A stretch of DNA of 64,000 nucleotides from Candidatus Magnetocorallium paracelense (GTDB taxonomy: Bacteria > Nitrospirota > Thermodesulfovibrionia > Thermodesulfovibrionales > Magnetobacteriaceae): the NCBI GenBank assembly GCA_029001845.1, contig JAREWP010000024.1, positions 1-64,000 of the forward strand, written 5' to 3'. This document shows positions 17,633-26,212 of this stretch, piece by piece (position 1 is the first letter of the stretch; the number at the start of each line of letters is the position of its first letter). The notes under the pieces were generated by a model. The model saw only the letters and a program-made list of their open reading frames with translations, was not told where the DNA came from and did no database searches. The position numbers and the translations under genes are program-made.

Positions 17633-18286
17633 CCTGCGTAAAATTTAGCGGCGATCCCGGATGTGGCAAGGCATCGTTTCTTTATTATTTATTGAGAAAA
17701 TCTTGCTTTGCAAAGTCATCTGCAATTAGCAAATTATATTTGTATATATTTCACGCAAACAGAGCTGATGATCCGGGAAACTACAGGGAGTTAGTTAGGT
17801 ATCAGCTTCTACAAGCATGGAAGGAATACTTTGATGCATGTAATCTCTCAGACATATTTAGAAGAATTAATGACCAAGATATTCATAGAAAAGAAAAACT
17901 GAGCATACTTGTCGACTACTACAAAAGCCACAAAGTGATTTTTTCAAAACGCTTATTGTAGTAATTGATGATATTGATCTTTTAGATGACAAAATGGCGT
18001 TTCAAATTTCGTCTCCGGTAACGTAACGCTTTGATTTTCTTAGCTGACTGCTGACCGCTTTTTTAAAATTATAACGATTTGTTCTCTTTATTGGCAAGGT
18101 CTTACGTTGTAAATGCCTTAATTATTATAATCATGCAAAACAGAATTATTAAAAAGAGGTATAGTGACTGTATCGACTTTCAATAGTGACTAATGCATTC
18201 ATTTCTTAAATCAATTTCCAACAACTTATAAATACAAAAAGTACGATTAAAGTAATTTTTGGACACCTGTCAAAAATTGCCCCCCT
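17633..18286. other. intergenic region with a possible gene fragment
   Basis: A plus-strand frame at 17692-17961 (89 codons from TTG; elements DDPGNYRELVRYQLLQAWKEYFDA and FRRINDQDIHRKEKL) looks protein-like but has no ribosome binding site and matches no family I know. It may be a fragment. Near 18040-18066 a TTAGCTGACTGCTGACCGC tract resembles the end of the AGCTGTCAGC repeat. The rest is AT-rich and featureless to me. Confidence 0.3.
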
Positions 18287-20275
18287 TTATTCAAAAAGTT
18301 CTATTAAATTATGAAACTTACCTTGATTAACCTCCAACCATTCTTCTGCTGCATTTCGCAATATGGCATTGTTACTTTTTTTCATATTGTTAGCCATTTT
18401 TTTTAAATTACTCTTTTTAAGGGCCTTAATAATTTTTTTTTCGCTGTCAGGTATTTCATTAGCAATATAATACTCATGCGCTCCGCTTATAGATTTCCAG
18501 TTGCCTTCTATTAAAAACCACAGTAAGGCAGCCTCTGCCTTAGGTGTATTAAATTTACTGAGACTTAATCCTATATAATATTGACTATATCTCTTGTCGT
18601 CTATTGCATCTGTCAGCGGCTCAACTGCACGAGGATCGTTAATATTTCCTAATGCCAGTGCTGCATTGTTCCTGATCGATTTCTCCCTATCGTTTTTGAA
18701 TATAGAGATAAGCGGTTCTACTGCCCTGGCGTCTTTAAAAACGCCAAGAGCTTTCACAGAAGCCCTCCTCACCTGCATATTTCTGTCATTCAATGCATCT
18801 ATAACCGGTAAAACCGTCTGTTGGGAGTTCATCTTTTTAAGTGCCTTTATCGTTTCCTCTCGAAGCCTTGGGTTTTCATCCTTCAAAAGAGAGATAAGGG
18901 GCTCCACCGCTTTTTCATTACCAATCTTTCCCAGAGCTGCAGCAGAACTTATACGAATCTCTAAATCTTCATCCTTTAACTTTTTTATTATTGGCTCTGT
19001 AGCTCTGATTTCCTGAAAATTCCCCAGTATTTCTATAACATCTTTTTTATTTCCGGTCTTTTCATTGTACAGTAAAGTAAGTAAAGGCGCCACAGCTCTT
19101 GGATCTTTCTTTTCCCCCAGTTTAATAACTGCGAGTTCATAAATATCCGGGTCTGAATGGTCAAAGCAATTAAAAATCGCCTCCACTGCTCGGGGGTCAC
19201 GAAATTCTGAGAGCGCTTTAAGAGCATCTTTTCTATTATAAGAATCAGGGTTGTTAATAATATCGACTAACGGCTCTATCGCTTCAGGCGCATTTATTTG
19301 TGCAAGTGCATACATTGCTGCATCGACAATTGCAGGTTCTTTATCATTTAGAATCTTGATAAGAGGCCCTGCAGCCTGAGTGTTATTAATGTTTCCCAGT
19401 ACCCTAATCGCATCAAAACGTACATTTATATCATTGTCATTTAATAAGGTGATTAATTCTTCTATGGTTTTTTCGTCATTCCGGTCAGAAAGGCGGGAAA
19501 CAATCAGCCCTCTGAGTTCAGGGTCTTTGAGATCGGACGGTCTCGGATCGAAGTTGATACGATCTCTTTTATACAGGGATTTCCAGGGAATGTGGTAGTG
19601 ACCTGTTAAGCTGAGAGTAATAATGCCGGCGGCTATAACAAGGACTAACGAGAGATATACTGCCTGCTCATGTCTTTTCTGTATATAGTTTCTTTTTCTG
19701 AAAAAGAAAAAGAGTAGAAAAATTACGATCATTATAATAATCGGCAACCCGTGAATCAGTAGTTTTCCAAAAAAGGAATAGAAAAAAAAGAGTGGCACCA
19801 GGGCTGAAACTGTATTTCCCAGTGCCGAGGCCTTGAGGGTTTGGTATAAGGGAACAGTCATTGGTTGTTCGGTGTAAAACCATGAGATTTTTAACATGTA
19901 GAAAAGCAATAAGCCTTCTGTCAGAATCACAATCAATTCTCCGACAAAGGGCAAAAGCATGTAATCAAAAAAAGGATTTAATAAAGGTTTTAAGGAATCA
20001 AGTGAGTACATGAAGAGTAAAAAAGATACAATATTGAATATAAACCATACATAAGTGAAACGAGAGCTGTTTAACGGGTAATTTTTAAGTACTAAGGAAG
20101 TAAAGAACACCTCTGTGCCAACGGGAATTGAAAGGAAAATCAGGCTGAGGCTAATCTCAACAGGAGAAATAACGGGGTTGGCGAAACCTGATGATTGAGG
20201 GTAAATAAGAAATAGTAGTGTGAATACTTTTTTTTTATAATTTTTCATATTTATTTTATAAATATTTATAAACAA
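18287..20275 (-). CDS. membrane protein with C-terminal HEAT/PBS-lyase-type repeats
   Basis: This 662-residue protein has an N-terminal signal or anchor and about five further hydrophobic segments in the first 230 residues (e.g. SLIFLSIPVGTEVFFTSLV, IIIMIVIFLLFFFF, LSLVLVIAAGIITLSL). About twelve PBS-lyase-type HEAT repeats follow, in units like DPRAVEPLISIFKNDREKSI, ending in a helical tail. The repeats form an alpha-solenoid for protein binding. Enzymatic lyase activity is not implied. No clear ribosome binding site exists for ATG 20275 or for the alternative ATG at 20248. It lies 114 bases downstream of the transglutaminase/caspase-like gene and may be its membrane partner, an inference from position only. 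Confidence 0.7.
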   Translation of the reverse strand: MFINIYKINMKNYKKKVFTLLFLIYPQSSGFANPVISPVEISLSLIFLSIPVGTEVFFTSLVLKNYPLNSSRFTYVWFIFNIVSFLLFMYSLDSLKPLLNPFFDYMLLPFVGELIVILTEGLLLFYMLKISWFYTEQPMTVPLYQTLKASALGNTVSALVPLFFFYSFFGKLLIHGLPIIIMIVIFLLFFFFRKRNYIQKRHEQAVYLSLVLVIAAGIITLSLTGHYHIPWKSLYKRDRINFDPRPSDLKDPELRGLIVSRLSDRNDEKTIEELITLLNDNDINVRFDAIRVLGNINNTQAAGPLIKILNDKEPAIVDAAMYALAQINAPEAIEPLVDIINNPDSYNRKDALKALSEFRDPRAVEAIFNCFDHSDPDIYELAVIKLGEKKDPRAVAPLLTLLYNEKTGNKKDVIEILGNFQEIRATEPIIKKLKDEDLEIRISSAAALGKIGNEKAVEPLISLLKDENPRLREETIKALKKMNSQQTVLPVIDALNDRNMQVRRASVKALGVFKDARAVEPLISIFKNDREKSIRNNAALALGNINDPRAVEPLTDAIDDKRYSQYYIGLSLSKFNTPKAEAALLWFLIEGNWKSISGAHEYYIANEIPDSEKKIIKALKKSNLKKMANNMKKSNNAILRNAAEEWLEVNQGKFHNLIELFE

Positions 20276-20388
20276 AAATATATATACTTGAATTAAAAAA
20301 CGTATTGTCTTAATATGATAAAAACTACCCTAGCTTTTTTTAAAAATTTTAAGTGCATTTTTAAATGCTGCTATTTATTTTTTAATGG

Positions 20389-23300
20389 TTATGGAATTAA
20401 ACTACCATGTCCAAGAACATGTAAGTCACTTAAATTATACATATAATAGGTTTCCATAATATAAAGAACCTCACTTAACTTTCTATACCCGGCAGCTGAA
20501 GGGTCCTGTCTTCCCATTTCCAACCAAAAGCGATATCCAAACATTGCTCCCATCACTGCAAGTACACTATCTTTCCATGATAAATAAAATTCTTCTCTAT
20601 CAATATCATTATATTTCTGATCAATTTTAAATGAAGCAGCAAAAGAGCTGTTTGTACCCAAAACACAGCCATTAAGAAAAACGATTTTAACATCATTGTT
20701 TATATTATGAGGGTAGACAAGTTCATCATCTGTATCTGGTTTAGGTGCAATAAATACTATATCTTTGTCAGACTCGAAGTATCCTCCATGGCCAATGTAA
20801 TAGAATATCCATGTATTTGTATTATTAGCTTGCCTCAATAATTCTGCTTTGTTTGTTTTTTCAACAGTTAAATCCGGGATATATCCAAAGTCACTCCATA
20901 TCGACATAGTAACTATGTACTCGGTATAAGTCTCAACAGCAATAAAAGCCACATACTCCGCTAAATTACTTTTTTGTCCTATCACAAAATAAGCCAGTTT
21001 TTGCTTTTGTTTAAACTCAGGATTTGACACCGGAGCGGTAGTAGACCCTCCACCAAGCGAATGGGAAATCATATAAGCGCCTGCGCCTGTTTCGGGGTCT
21101 CTGACGATATATCCGACTCCTGTCCAGTCATTTAGTGTAACATTATCTCGTGAGACTGTCACCTCTTTTTGTGCGTTAACTGCGTTTTTGATATCCGTTA
21201 TATCCTCCTCCGATAGGGTAAGCTGAGGTAAAATGGTATCTGCATTGTTTGAATCTATGGTGTAAACGGGTATTCCCTCTTTTGCTGCTGTCTGTAATGC
21301 CTTGACTGCCGATACGGACTCAATTTGGAGAAGATTTTCCAGTATCTTATGCTCCAGATAGGACGAGTTCAGGCCCCTCTGTTTTATAAACTCCTTTCTC
21401 CGCGACATGTCGCCATCAATGGCAACGGAGGAGGCGGCGACTTTGATGGCGTCGATGCTCAGACCCTCCATAAGGGGAGGGGAAAAGGGCATTCCAAAGA
21501 GCTCGTCATATACGGCATGGGCTACAAAGAGCGCAACTGAGGGCATCTTTGTATTGTGTATGTGCATAAGCGATTCAAGGAGCCTTGAATTCATATGTAC
21601 CTGACGAAAGTAGGAGATCGAAATATTGTGCAGCAATTCTCCGGCCCTGTCGTCCATGGCGTTGACTGAATCGTGTAAGGTCCCTTCAAAGCTCTCTACT
21701 GTGTCCAAGTGACCGGTCAGCTGATCTCCCGAATAATCCAAAGCAGGGACTCCAATGGCATAAGCAATACCGTAGGTTATATCCTTTGTCAGTTTGTCCG
21801 TACCCAAATTGGGGCTTGTCAGGGTTGTATTGAGTTCAATGGACGATCCCAACGGTATTTCCGGCCCTGTAAGTATAACCGTATCGTTCAGTTTTATTTC
21901 AGGTTTGACATTTACCAGATAAGCCGGCGTGCTTAATAATCCACCGGAACCGTTGATGACGGATTGATCTGCCGAGGTGGCGGGCGTATAAGATATCGTT
22001 AGTTTCCCTCCCGATATTTCGGGAAGGGCCTTTGTAACGGAAAAACTTCCAGAGTCGTATAGATCATCGGGAAAGGTCAGTTCCAACCCCAGCATATGCC
22101 TTTTGGACTCCGGAATTTCGGAAAACCTTTCTCTTTCAGGAGAGCTTTCCATTACTTTATAGGGCAATGTTCCCGGCAGAAAGGGGAATTCTTTGGATTT
22201 ATTTAATGCAACATGAAATAACTTTGTAATATCGTAATCGTTGTAATTTGCATCGTAATAGTCAGTGAGCATGTAAGTATATGTGAGCACAGGCGCCATG
22301 TCGTCTCCGCTGTTCAGGTATTCGTTCTCATCAAAAACAATGGTTTCCGTTAGATATATCGACTCCGAAGTCTCTGTTTTTACAAAACTCGGATCAAGGG
22401 GGATCCAGGTGTCCTCTGACCCTTTCCTGTGACGTGCGCCTCTGAATGGGAAATAATCGAGCCATGCCTCGACCCATACATGCTCCAATTGAACATACGC
22501 AATTTTACCTCCTTTTATCAGCACCTTGCCGGGGATACCCATGGTCGCCATAATCTGAACGGCAGTATTGGGGTCCTCTATGCCGCCGAGCCGGTTCATT
22601 AAACGATCTATCTCTATTTCCATCGTTCCACTCACGTACCGGCAATAGACTCCCGACACTCTGAACATTGCAATCAAAAGACTGGCCTGATCGTAATTAT
22701 TTCCCGACAGTTCGCCAAGTGTCTGCTGCGCGCCTTTTAGCGAACCATAATAGGGTTCGTATGTAATATTCTGTTTGACCCACTCATAGATTTTATGGGG
22801 ATTGTTGTCGAGCTCCTCAGCCAGTTCCGTTATTTCCGTTGTAAACTGCACCTCAAGTGTCTCTGCCAGGTCTGCTTCCGTTGGTGGTGGTTTGGTTGTG
22901 CGAGCTTTACCGGCGGCCTTTGCGAGATCATAGGCAGGATCATAGTCTTGCATATCCGACGGCTCCTGTGTCAAATCCTGTGTGAGCAGTCCTTTCAGTG
23001 AGCCGCTCGATGCAACGTGAATGCCTTGTGCATCCAAAACTTCTTCTCCCTGAACCGGAGAGTAAGAATCGTTGTCCTGAAGTGTTGAAGATTGCAGGAA
23101 CGCCTGTGCATCGTCGAAAGCGGATGACTCTGTGTCATTCGTTTTTGTTGTTTTTTTCTTCAGGCGCTTTAAGGGTTTCCTCTTTTTTTTCTTTAGCGGT
23201 TTCCACTCCTCCATGGGAAATTCCTTTATTTGCGTTGTCACATGGGGGAGTATGTTCGGGTCTTCCAGGGGCCTGCGCTTTTTCGAAGGCATTAGTTTAT

Positions 23301-23787
23301 CTAACTGTTTCCTTGTCTTACCGACCTCTGCGTTAAACTTTACCGAATTTTTTGCTTTGTCCAGGACATCCAGACCGGCAATCAGTTTTTCGAAGTTGTC
23401 TTTATACTTTTTAACAAAATCTCTGTGACGCTTTTTTATGATATTCGGGAGCTTCTCGATGGCTGTTTCAGTTTCTTTGAACTGTTTTTCGATTTCCCTG
23501 TCGAGCGCCTCTATCTCGGCTCTTTCGCGTCTGAGCATGCTCTTTCTCTTGTCACTTTGCGAAGTACTGTCCGCCAGTATTTTAGCGATATTGTCGAGGG
23601 TGTTGTTCAATTTCCTTGCAAGGTTTTTGTTTGTTTTGCCTTTTTTCAAGCCTGCCGAAGGATCGTTGTTTTTAAAGGCATAAGCGATTTCCATACCGCC
23701 TGCAAATGACCATATAAAGAAAAGAAGTAAGATTATAGTTACTCTTTTGAAAACGCCTCTTCTGTGATAATTCATGATCTCCTCCAT
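20389..23787 (-). CDS. secreted protein with degenerate transglutaminase and caspase-like domains
   Basis: This 1132-residue protein has an N-terminal signal peptide (hydrophobic about residues 17-37, ending AYA). A Lys/Glu-rich coiled-coil stretch (about 45-215) follows. A transglutaminase-like domain (about 310-465) contains YEWVKQNITYEPYYGSLKGA, SGNNYDQASLLIAMFR, HVWVEAWL and WIPLDPSF. His and Asp of the triad are kept, but the Cys position (normally G-x-C-x-D) is Asn/Tyr. A long middle region is unassigned. At the C-terminus YIGHGG (His about 1000) and FLNGC (Cys about 1041) are spaced like the catalytic pair of caspase-fold (CHAT/gingipain-type) peptidases. The start has a GGAG site. It may be a self-processing surface protein. 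The role is unknown. Confidence 0.7.
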   Translation of the reverse strand: MEEIMNYHRRGVFKRVTIILLLFFIWSFAGGMEIAYAFKNNDPSAGLKKGKTNKNLARKLNNTLDNIAKILADSTSQSDKRKSMLRRERAEIEALDREIEKQFKETETAIEKLPNIIKKRHRDFVKKYKDNFEKLIAGLDVLDKAKNSVKFNAEVGKTRKQLDKLMPSKKRRPLEDPNILPHVTTQIKEFPMEEWKPLKKKKRKPLKRLKKKTTKTNDTESSAFDDAQAFLQSSTLQDNDSYSPVQGEEVLDAQGIHVASSGSLKGLLTQDLTQEPSDMQDYDPAYDLAKAAGKARTTKPPPTEADLAETLEVQFTTEITELAEELDNNPHKIYEWVKQNITYEPYYGSLKGAQQTLGELSGNNYDQASLLIAMFRVSGVYCRYVSGTMEIEIDRLMNRLGGIEDPNTAVQIMATMGIPGKVLIKGGKIAYVQLEHVWVEAWLDYFPFRGARHRKGSEDTWIPLDPSFVKTETSESIYLTETIVFDENEYLNSGDDMAPVLTYTYMLTDYYDANYNDYDITKLFHVALNKSKEFPFLPGTLPYKVMESSPERERFSEIPESKRHMLGLELTFPDDLYDSGSFSVTKALPEISGGKLTISYTPATSADQSVINGSGGLLSTPAYLVNVKPEIKLNDTVILTGPEIPLGSSIELNTTLTSPNLGTDKLTKDITYGIAYAIGVPALDYSGDQLTGHLDTVESFEGTLHDSVNAMDDRAGELLHNISISYFRQVHMNSRLLESLMHIHNTKMPSVALFVAHAVYDELFGMPFSPPLMEGLSIDAIKVAASSVAIDGDMSRRKEFIKQRGLNSSYLEHKILENLLQIESVSAVKALQTAAKEGIPVYTIDSNNADTILPQLTLSEEDITDIKNAVNAQKEVTVSRDNVTLNDWTGVGYIVRDPETGAGAYMISHSLGGGSTTAPVSNPEFKQKQKLAYFVIGQKSNLAEYVAFIAVETYTEYIVTMSIWSDFGYIPDLTVEKTNKAELLRQANNTNTWIFYYIGHGGYFESDKDIVFIAPKPDTDDELVYPHNINNDVKIVFLNGCVLGTNSSFAASFKIDQKYNDIDREEFYLSWKDSVLAVMGAMFGYRFWLEMGRQDPSAAGYRKLSEVLYIMETYYMYNLSDLHVLGHGSLIP

Positions 23788-24127
23788 TAGTAAATAATGA
23801 ATATTATTATATTTTATATATTAAATTATAATATATGATATATATCTTATAAATACAGCAGTGATGTTATTAGTTTTTTGTGAAAATAGCATGATTATAT
23901 TTCTTAAGTCAATCTTCATATATTACAAAATCGTTATTGAAGAAACAGAGGAGGTTATATGTGAAGCGAGAAAAAAAGGAGGAAGTTCAATTAAAAGATT
24001 TTTGAATATCGAATATTAAACAAGGAATTTCGAATTAGGACGTTAACTTAAAAATTTTTTTTGAGTGCTTACGCTTGATTTTACTGTCTACTTGTCAGAT
24101 TCAGGTGCTATTAAAGAACTTGAACAT
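23788..24127. other. 340-base AT-rich intergenic region
   Basis: No gene, tRNA or strong terminator was seen between the methyltransferase stop and the next gene's start. The AT-rich tract (ATATTATATTTTATATATTAAATTA near 23806) probably holds the promoter of the transglutaminase/caspase-like gene. Confidence 0.4.
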
Positions 24128-25084
24128 CTATTTCCAGGCCTGAATTAAAATCGTGTCGTTCATTATTTTACTGTTTATTTTGTCATAATGCGCCTTTGTA
24201 AGCCATCTCTTCATCTCATTCTCTGTATAACACCTTCCGTTTTCAGTATTTACAAGCATGTTAACTGAAAAAAGCGCGCTCTTTTCAGGAGTTGCCATAT
24301 CTTCGCCAATATAAAACTCCTGTATAACAACAGTGCCTCCTTTTACGAGAGACCTGTATACTCTTTTTAACAACTCATTACACTCTTTTTCCGAATAGGA
24401 GTGGAGTATCTGGCTCATAATAATCAAATCGTAATCTCTGCCTAAATCATCTGTATTAAAATCGCCGATTTTTAATTCTATCCCCTTCATTCCGGAGTTC
24501 TTAATTATTTTTTTTGCGATTTTTATGGTTTCCGCTTTGTCAAAGAGAGTAACGTTTATCCCCTGTTTCGCAAGTTCGATAGTATAAGTTCCCGGGCCTC
24601 CGCCCAGATCGAGAGCTGTTTTTACGCCTGTCAGATCGATGGCATTAATTACGTTTTTCACCTTAAGCGACGCCAGGTTGTCCATGCCCAAAATAAACGC
24701 CTTGTGATTATGAGACTTTCTGTTGGGCTTTCCGTCTTTTACTATCCTGTCCAGTCCTGACCAGTTTTTCCACATAGAGTCACCGTGGGCGATGATATCT
24801 CCCTGATAAAAAGGAAGGCCCCTGACCAAGTACCTGGATGCTGTCTCCCCGTTTACATACTTGTTGTCCTCTTTCATCAAAATTCCCATGCCTGTCAGCG
24901 CATCGAGCAGTATCCCTGTTGCACGTGCGTCCGTTCCAACCAGGCGAGCAACTGCTTTTGCGTTTTTCGGTTTATTAAGATGATCGAATACCCTCAGATT
25001 ATTGGCTGTTATCAGAACCCTGGCCTGCCAAAAACCACTCCAAATATCCCTAAGATTCTCTGTCTCTTTAACGGTTGCAGACAT
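24128..25084 (-). CDS. SAM-dependent O-methyltransferase (family 2, AdoMet_MTase)
   Basis: This 318-residue protein has an N-terminal winged-helix dimerisation domain (about residues 15-100, KNAKAVARLVGTDARATGILLDAL split across helices) and a class I methyltransferase fold. Motif I is ALDLGGGPGTYTIELAK, with SAM contacts at LFDKAET and KIGDFNTDDLGRDYDLIIMSQILHSYSEKE, where the His is the usual catalytic base position. Relatives methylate hydroxyls of polyketides, phenols or bacteriochlorophyll precursors. Nothing beside it indicates the substrate. The ATG at 25084 is preceded by AAAGGAGAG. It stands apart from neighbours by 340-420 bases. Confidence 0.82.
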   Translation of the reverse strand: MSATVKETENLRDIWSGFWQARVLITANNLRVFDHLNKPKNAKAVARLVGTDARATGILLDALTGMGILMKEDNKYVNGETASRYLVRGLPFYQGDIIAHGDSMWKNWSGLDRIVKDGKPNRKSHNHKAFILGMDNLASLKVKNVINAIDLTGVKTALDLGGGPGTYTIELAKQGINVTLFDKAETIKIAKKIIKNSGMKGIELKIGDFNTDDLGRDYDLIIMSQILHSYSEKECNELLKRVYRSLVKGGTVVIQEFYIGEDMATPEKSALFSVNMLVNTENGRCYTENEMKRWLTKAHYDKINSKIMNDTILIQAWK

Positions 25085-25140
25085 TTTACTCTCCTTTCCT
25101 TTGACTGAATTGACGATTTAAGGATTGTCAATTAAAAAAA

Positions 25141-25274
25141 AAGCATTTAGCTGTCAGCCATCAGCTGTCACCTCTTTGATCGTAACACTTTAAGGTTCAA
25201 AACAGATTCACCCATAAGGTGATGCTTATTATTGGCATAATATCAATTCTTTCTTTAGCTGAAGGCTGACTGCT
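25141..25274 (+). repeat. dispersed AGCTGTCAGC repeat, copy 2
   Basis: It is colinear with 10331-10480: AAGCATTTAGCTGTCAGCCATC at the left, CACTTTAAGGTTCAAAACAG and TTCACCCATAAGGTGATGC in the middle, and TAGCTGAAGGCTGACTGCT at the right. It lies 57 bases upstream of the methyltransferase start, in the 417-base gap before the DUF5132-like gene. Confidence 0.75.
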
Positions 25275-25420
25275 ATATTCGATATAAGTTCCCTAAGGGC
25301 CTGAGGTGCTGCTTATATATATGATTTCAAATTGGTTAGGATTCAAGGTGCTTTAGGCGGGGGGTGTAAAGAACCGTATAAGGTATAAAGAGATGTGTAG
25401 AAGCAGATCATTCATATACC

Positions 25421-25474
25421 GTGAGAGTCACCTTTTCTCAGCCTTGCTTCAGCCTGTTCGCAGACGACTCTCAC
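25421..25474. repeat. 9-bp-stem hairpin beside the DUF5132-like gene
   Basis: GTGAGAGTC (25421-25429) pairs exactly with GACTCTCAC (25466-25474). A second small palindrome, AGGACTCCGGTCCT (25490-25503), overlaps the gene's stop region. Neither is followed by a T-run on the minus strand, so termination is only possible, not shown. Confidence 0.4.
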
Positions 25475-25501
25475 AAATCGCTTGTCCAAAGGACTCCGGT
25501 C

Positions 25502-26044
25502 CTAACTGGCTACTTTCTTTCTCCTTATCACTTTACCGTTTCTTGTTGCAGCCCCTGCAGGTTTTCTTTTACGACTCCTTACTTCTCTGTAAACTCCTGC
25601 GGAGGAAGATTCGGCCTTGACTTTTGTTGCAGCGGACGATACAACTGAAGGTGATTCGCTCTCCTTTTTCTCGAAAAGACCCTTTACCGCGCCGGTAACG
25701 GCGCCGCTCACTCCCGTAATAGCGGTTTCACTCTTTTTCAGAAGAGAGCCGCTTCCTGTGGCCACGCTTTTAACGGCATCGCCGAGACCGGAAAGGGCTG
25801 ATCCGCTTTTTGCAAGCAGTGAACCGCTTCCCTGTATACTCTCTTTTACGGAGCTTCCGACTCCTGTCAGTATTTCTTCACTCTTTTTTAAAAGAACGCT
25901 TCCGCCTTTTATCGTGCCCTGTGCTATCGGTTTTGCCGCGGCAACTACCAGCGGAGTAATAATTGTCGCGCCTATGCCTACGATAATACCTGAGACGAAG
26001 TTACCTGTAATCATTCCCTTGGCAATATTATTTAGAAGTGCCAT
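25502..26044 (-). CDS. DUF5132-like small membrane-associated repeat protein
   Basis: This 180-residue protein starts MALLNNIAKGMITGNFVSG, followed by a hydrophobic helix (IIVGIGATIITPLVVAAAKPIA), an arrangement I associate with DUF5132 proteins. It continues with three related units of about 29 residues (GGSVLLKKSEEILTGVGSSV, GSGSLLAKSGSALSGLGDAV, GSGSLLKKSETAITGVSGAV). It ends in a strongly basic tail (SRKRKP...VIRRKKVAS). The near-ideal AAGGAGGTACAGG site supports the start and resembles that of the Mms6-like gene. The repeats could form amphipathic helices on a membrane or granule, and the basic tail could bind nucleic acid or an acidic surface. Function is unknown. Confidence 0.6.
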   Translation of the reverse strand: MALLNNIAKGMITGNFVSGIIVGIGATIITPLVVAAAKPIAQGTIKGGSVLLKKSEEILTGVGSSVKESIQGSGSLLAKSGSALSGLGDAVKSVATGSGSLLKKSETAITGVSGAVTGAVKGLFEKKESESPSVVSSAATKVKAESSSAGVYREVRSRKRKPAGAATRNGKVIRRKKVAS

Positions 26045-26212
26045 CCTGTACCTCCTTAAAATGAATATAGCGTTTGTAACACAATTGTAACATAATCGTT
26101 TGGATTTCTTGAAGAGATAATAGGGATTTAATTAATTCTACTTTGTCACATTAAAAAAACAAAAGGTTAAAATTTTTTGCCTGTCCCCAATGTCCCCAGT
26201 GCCCTTTCTTGA

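Noticed and set aside
5904..26044. A magnetosome gene island
   Set aside because: Only one motif-level match (5904-6161) and one DUF5132-like protein were seen; no mamA, B, E, K, M, O, P or Q homologue lies in the window.
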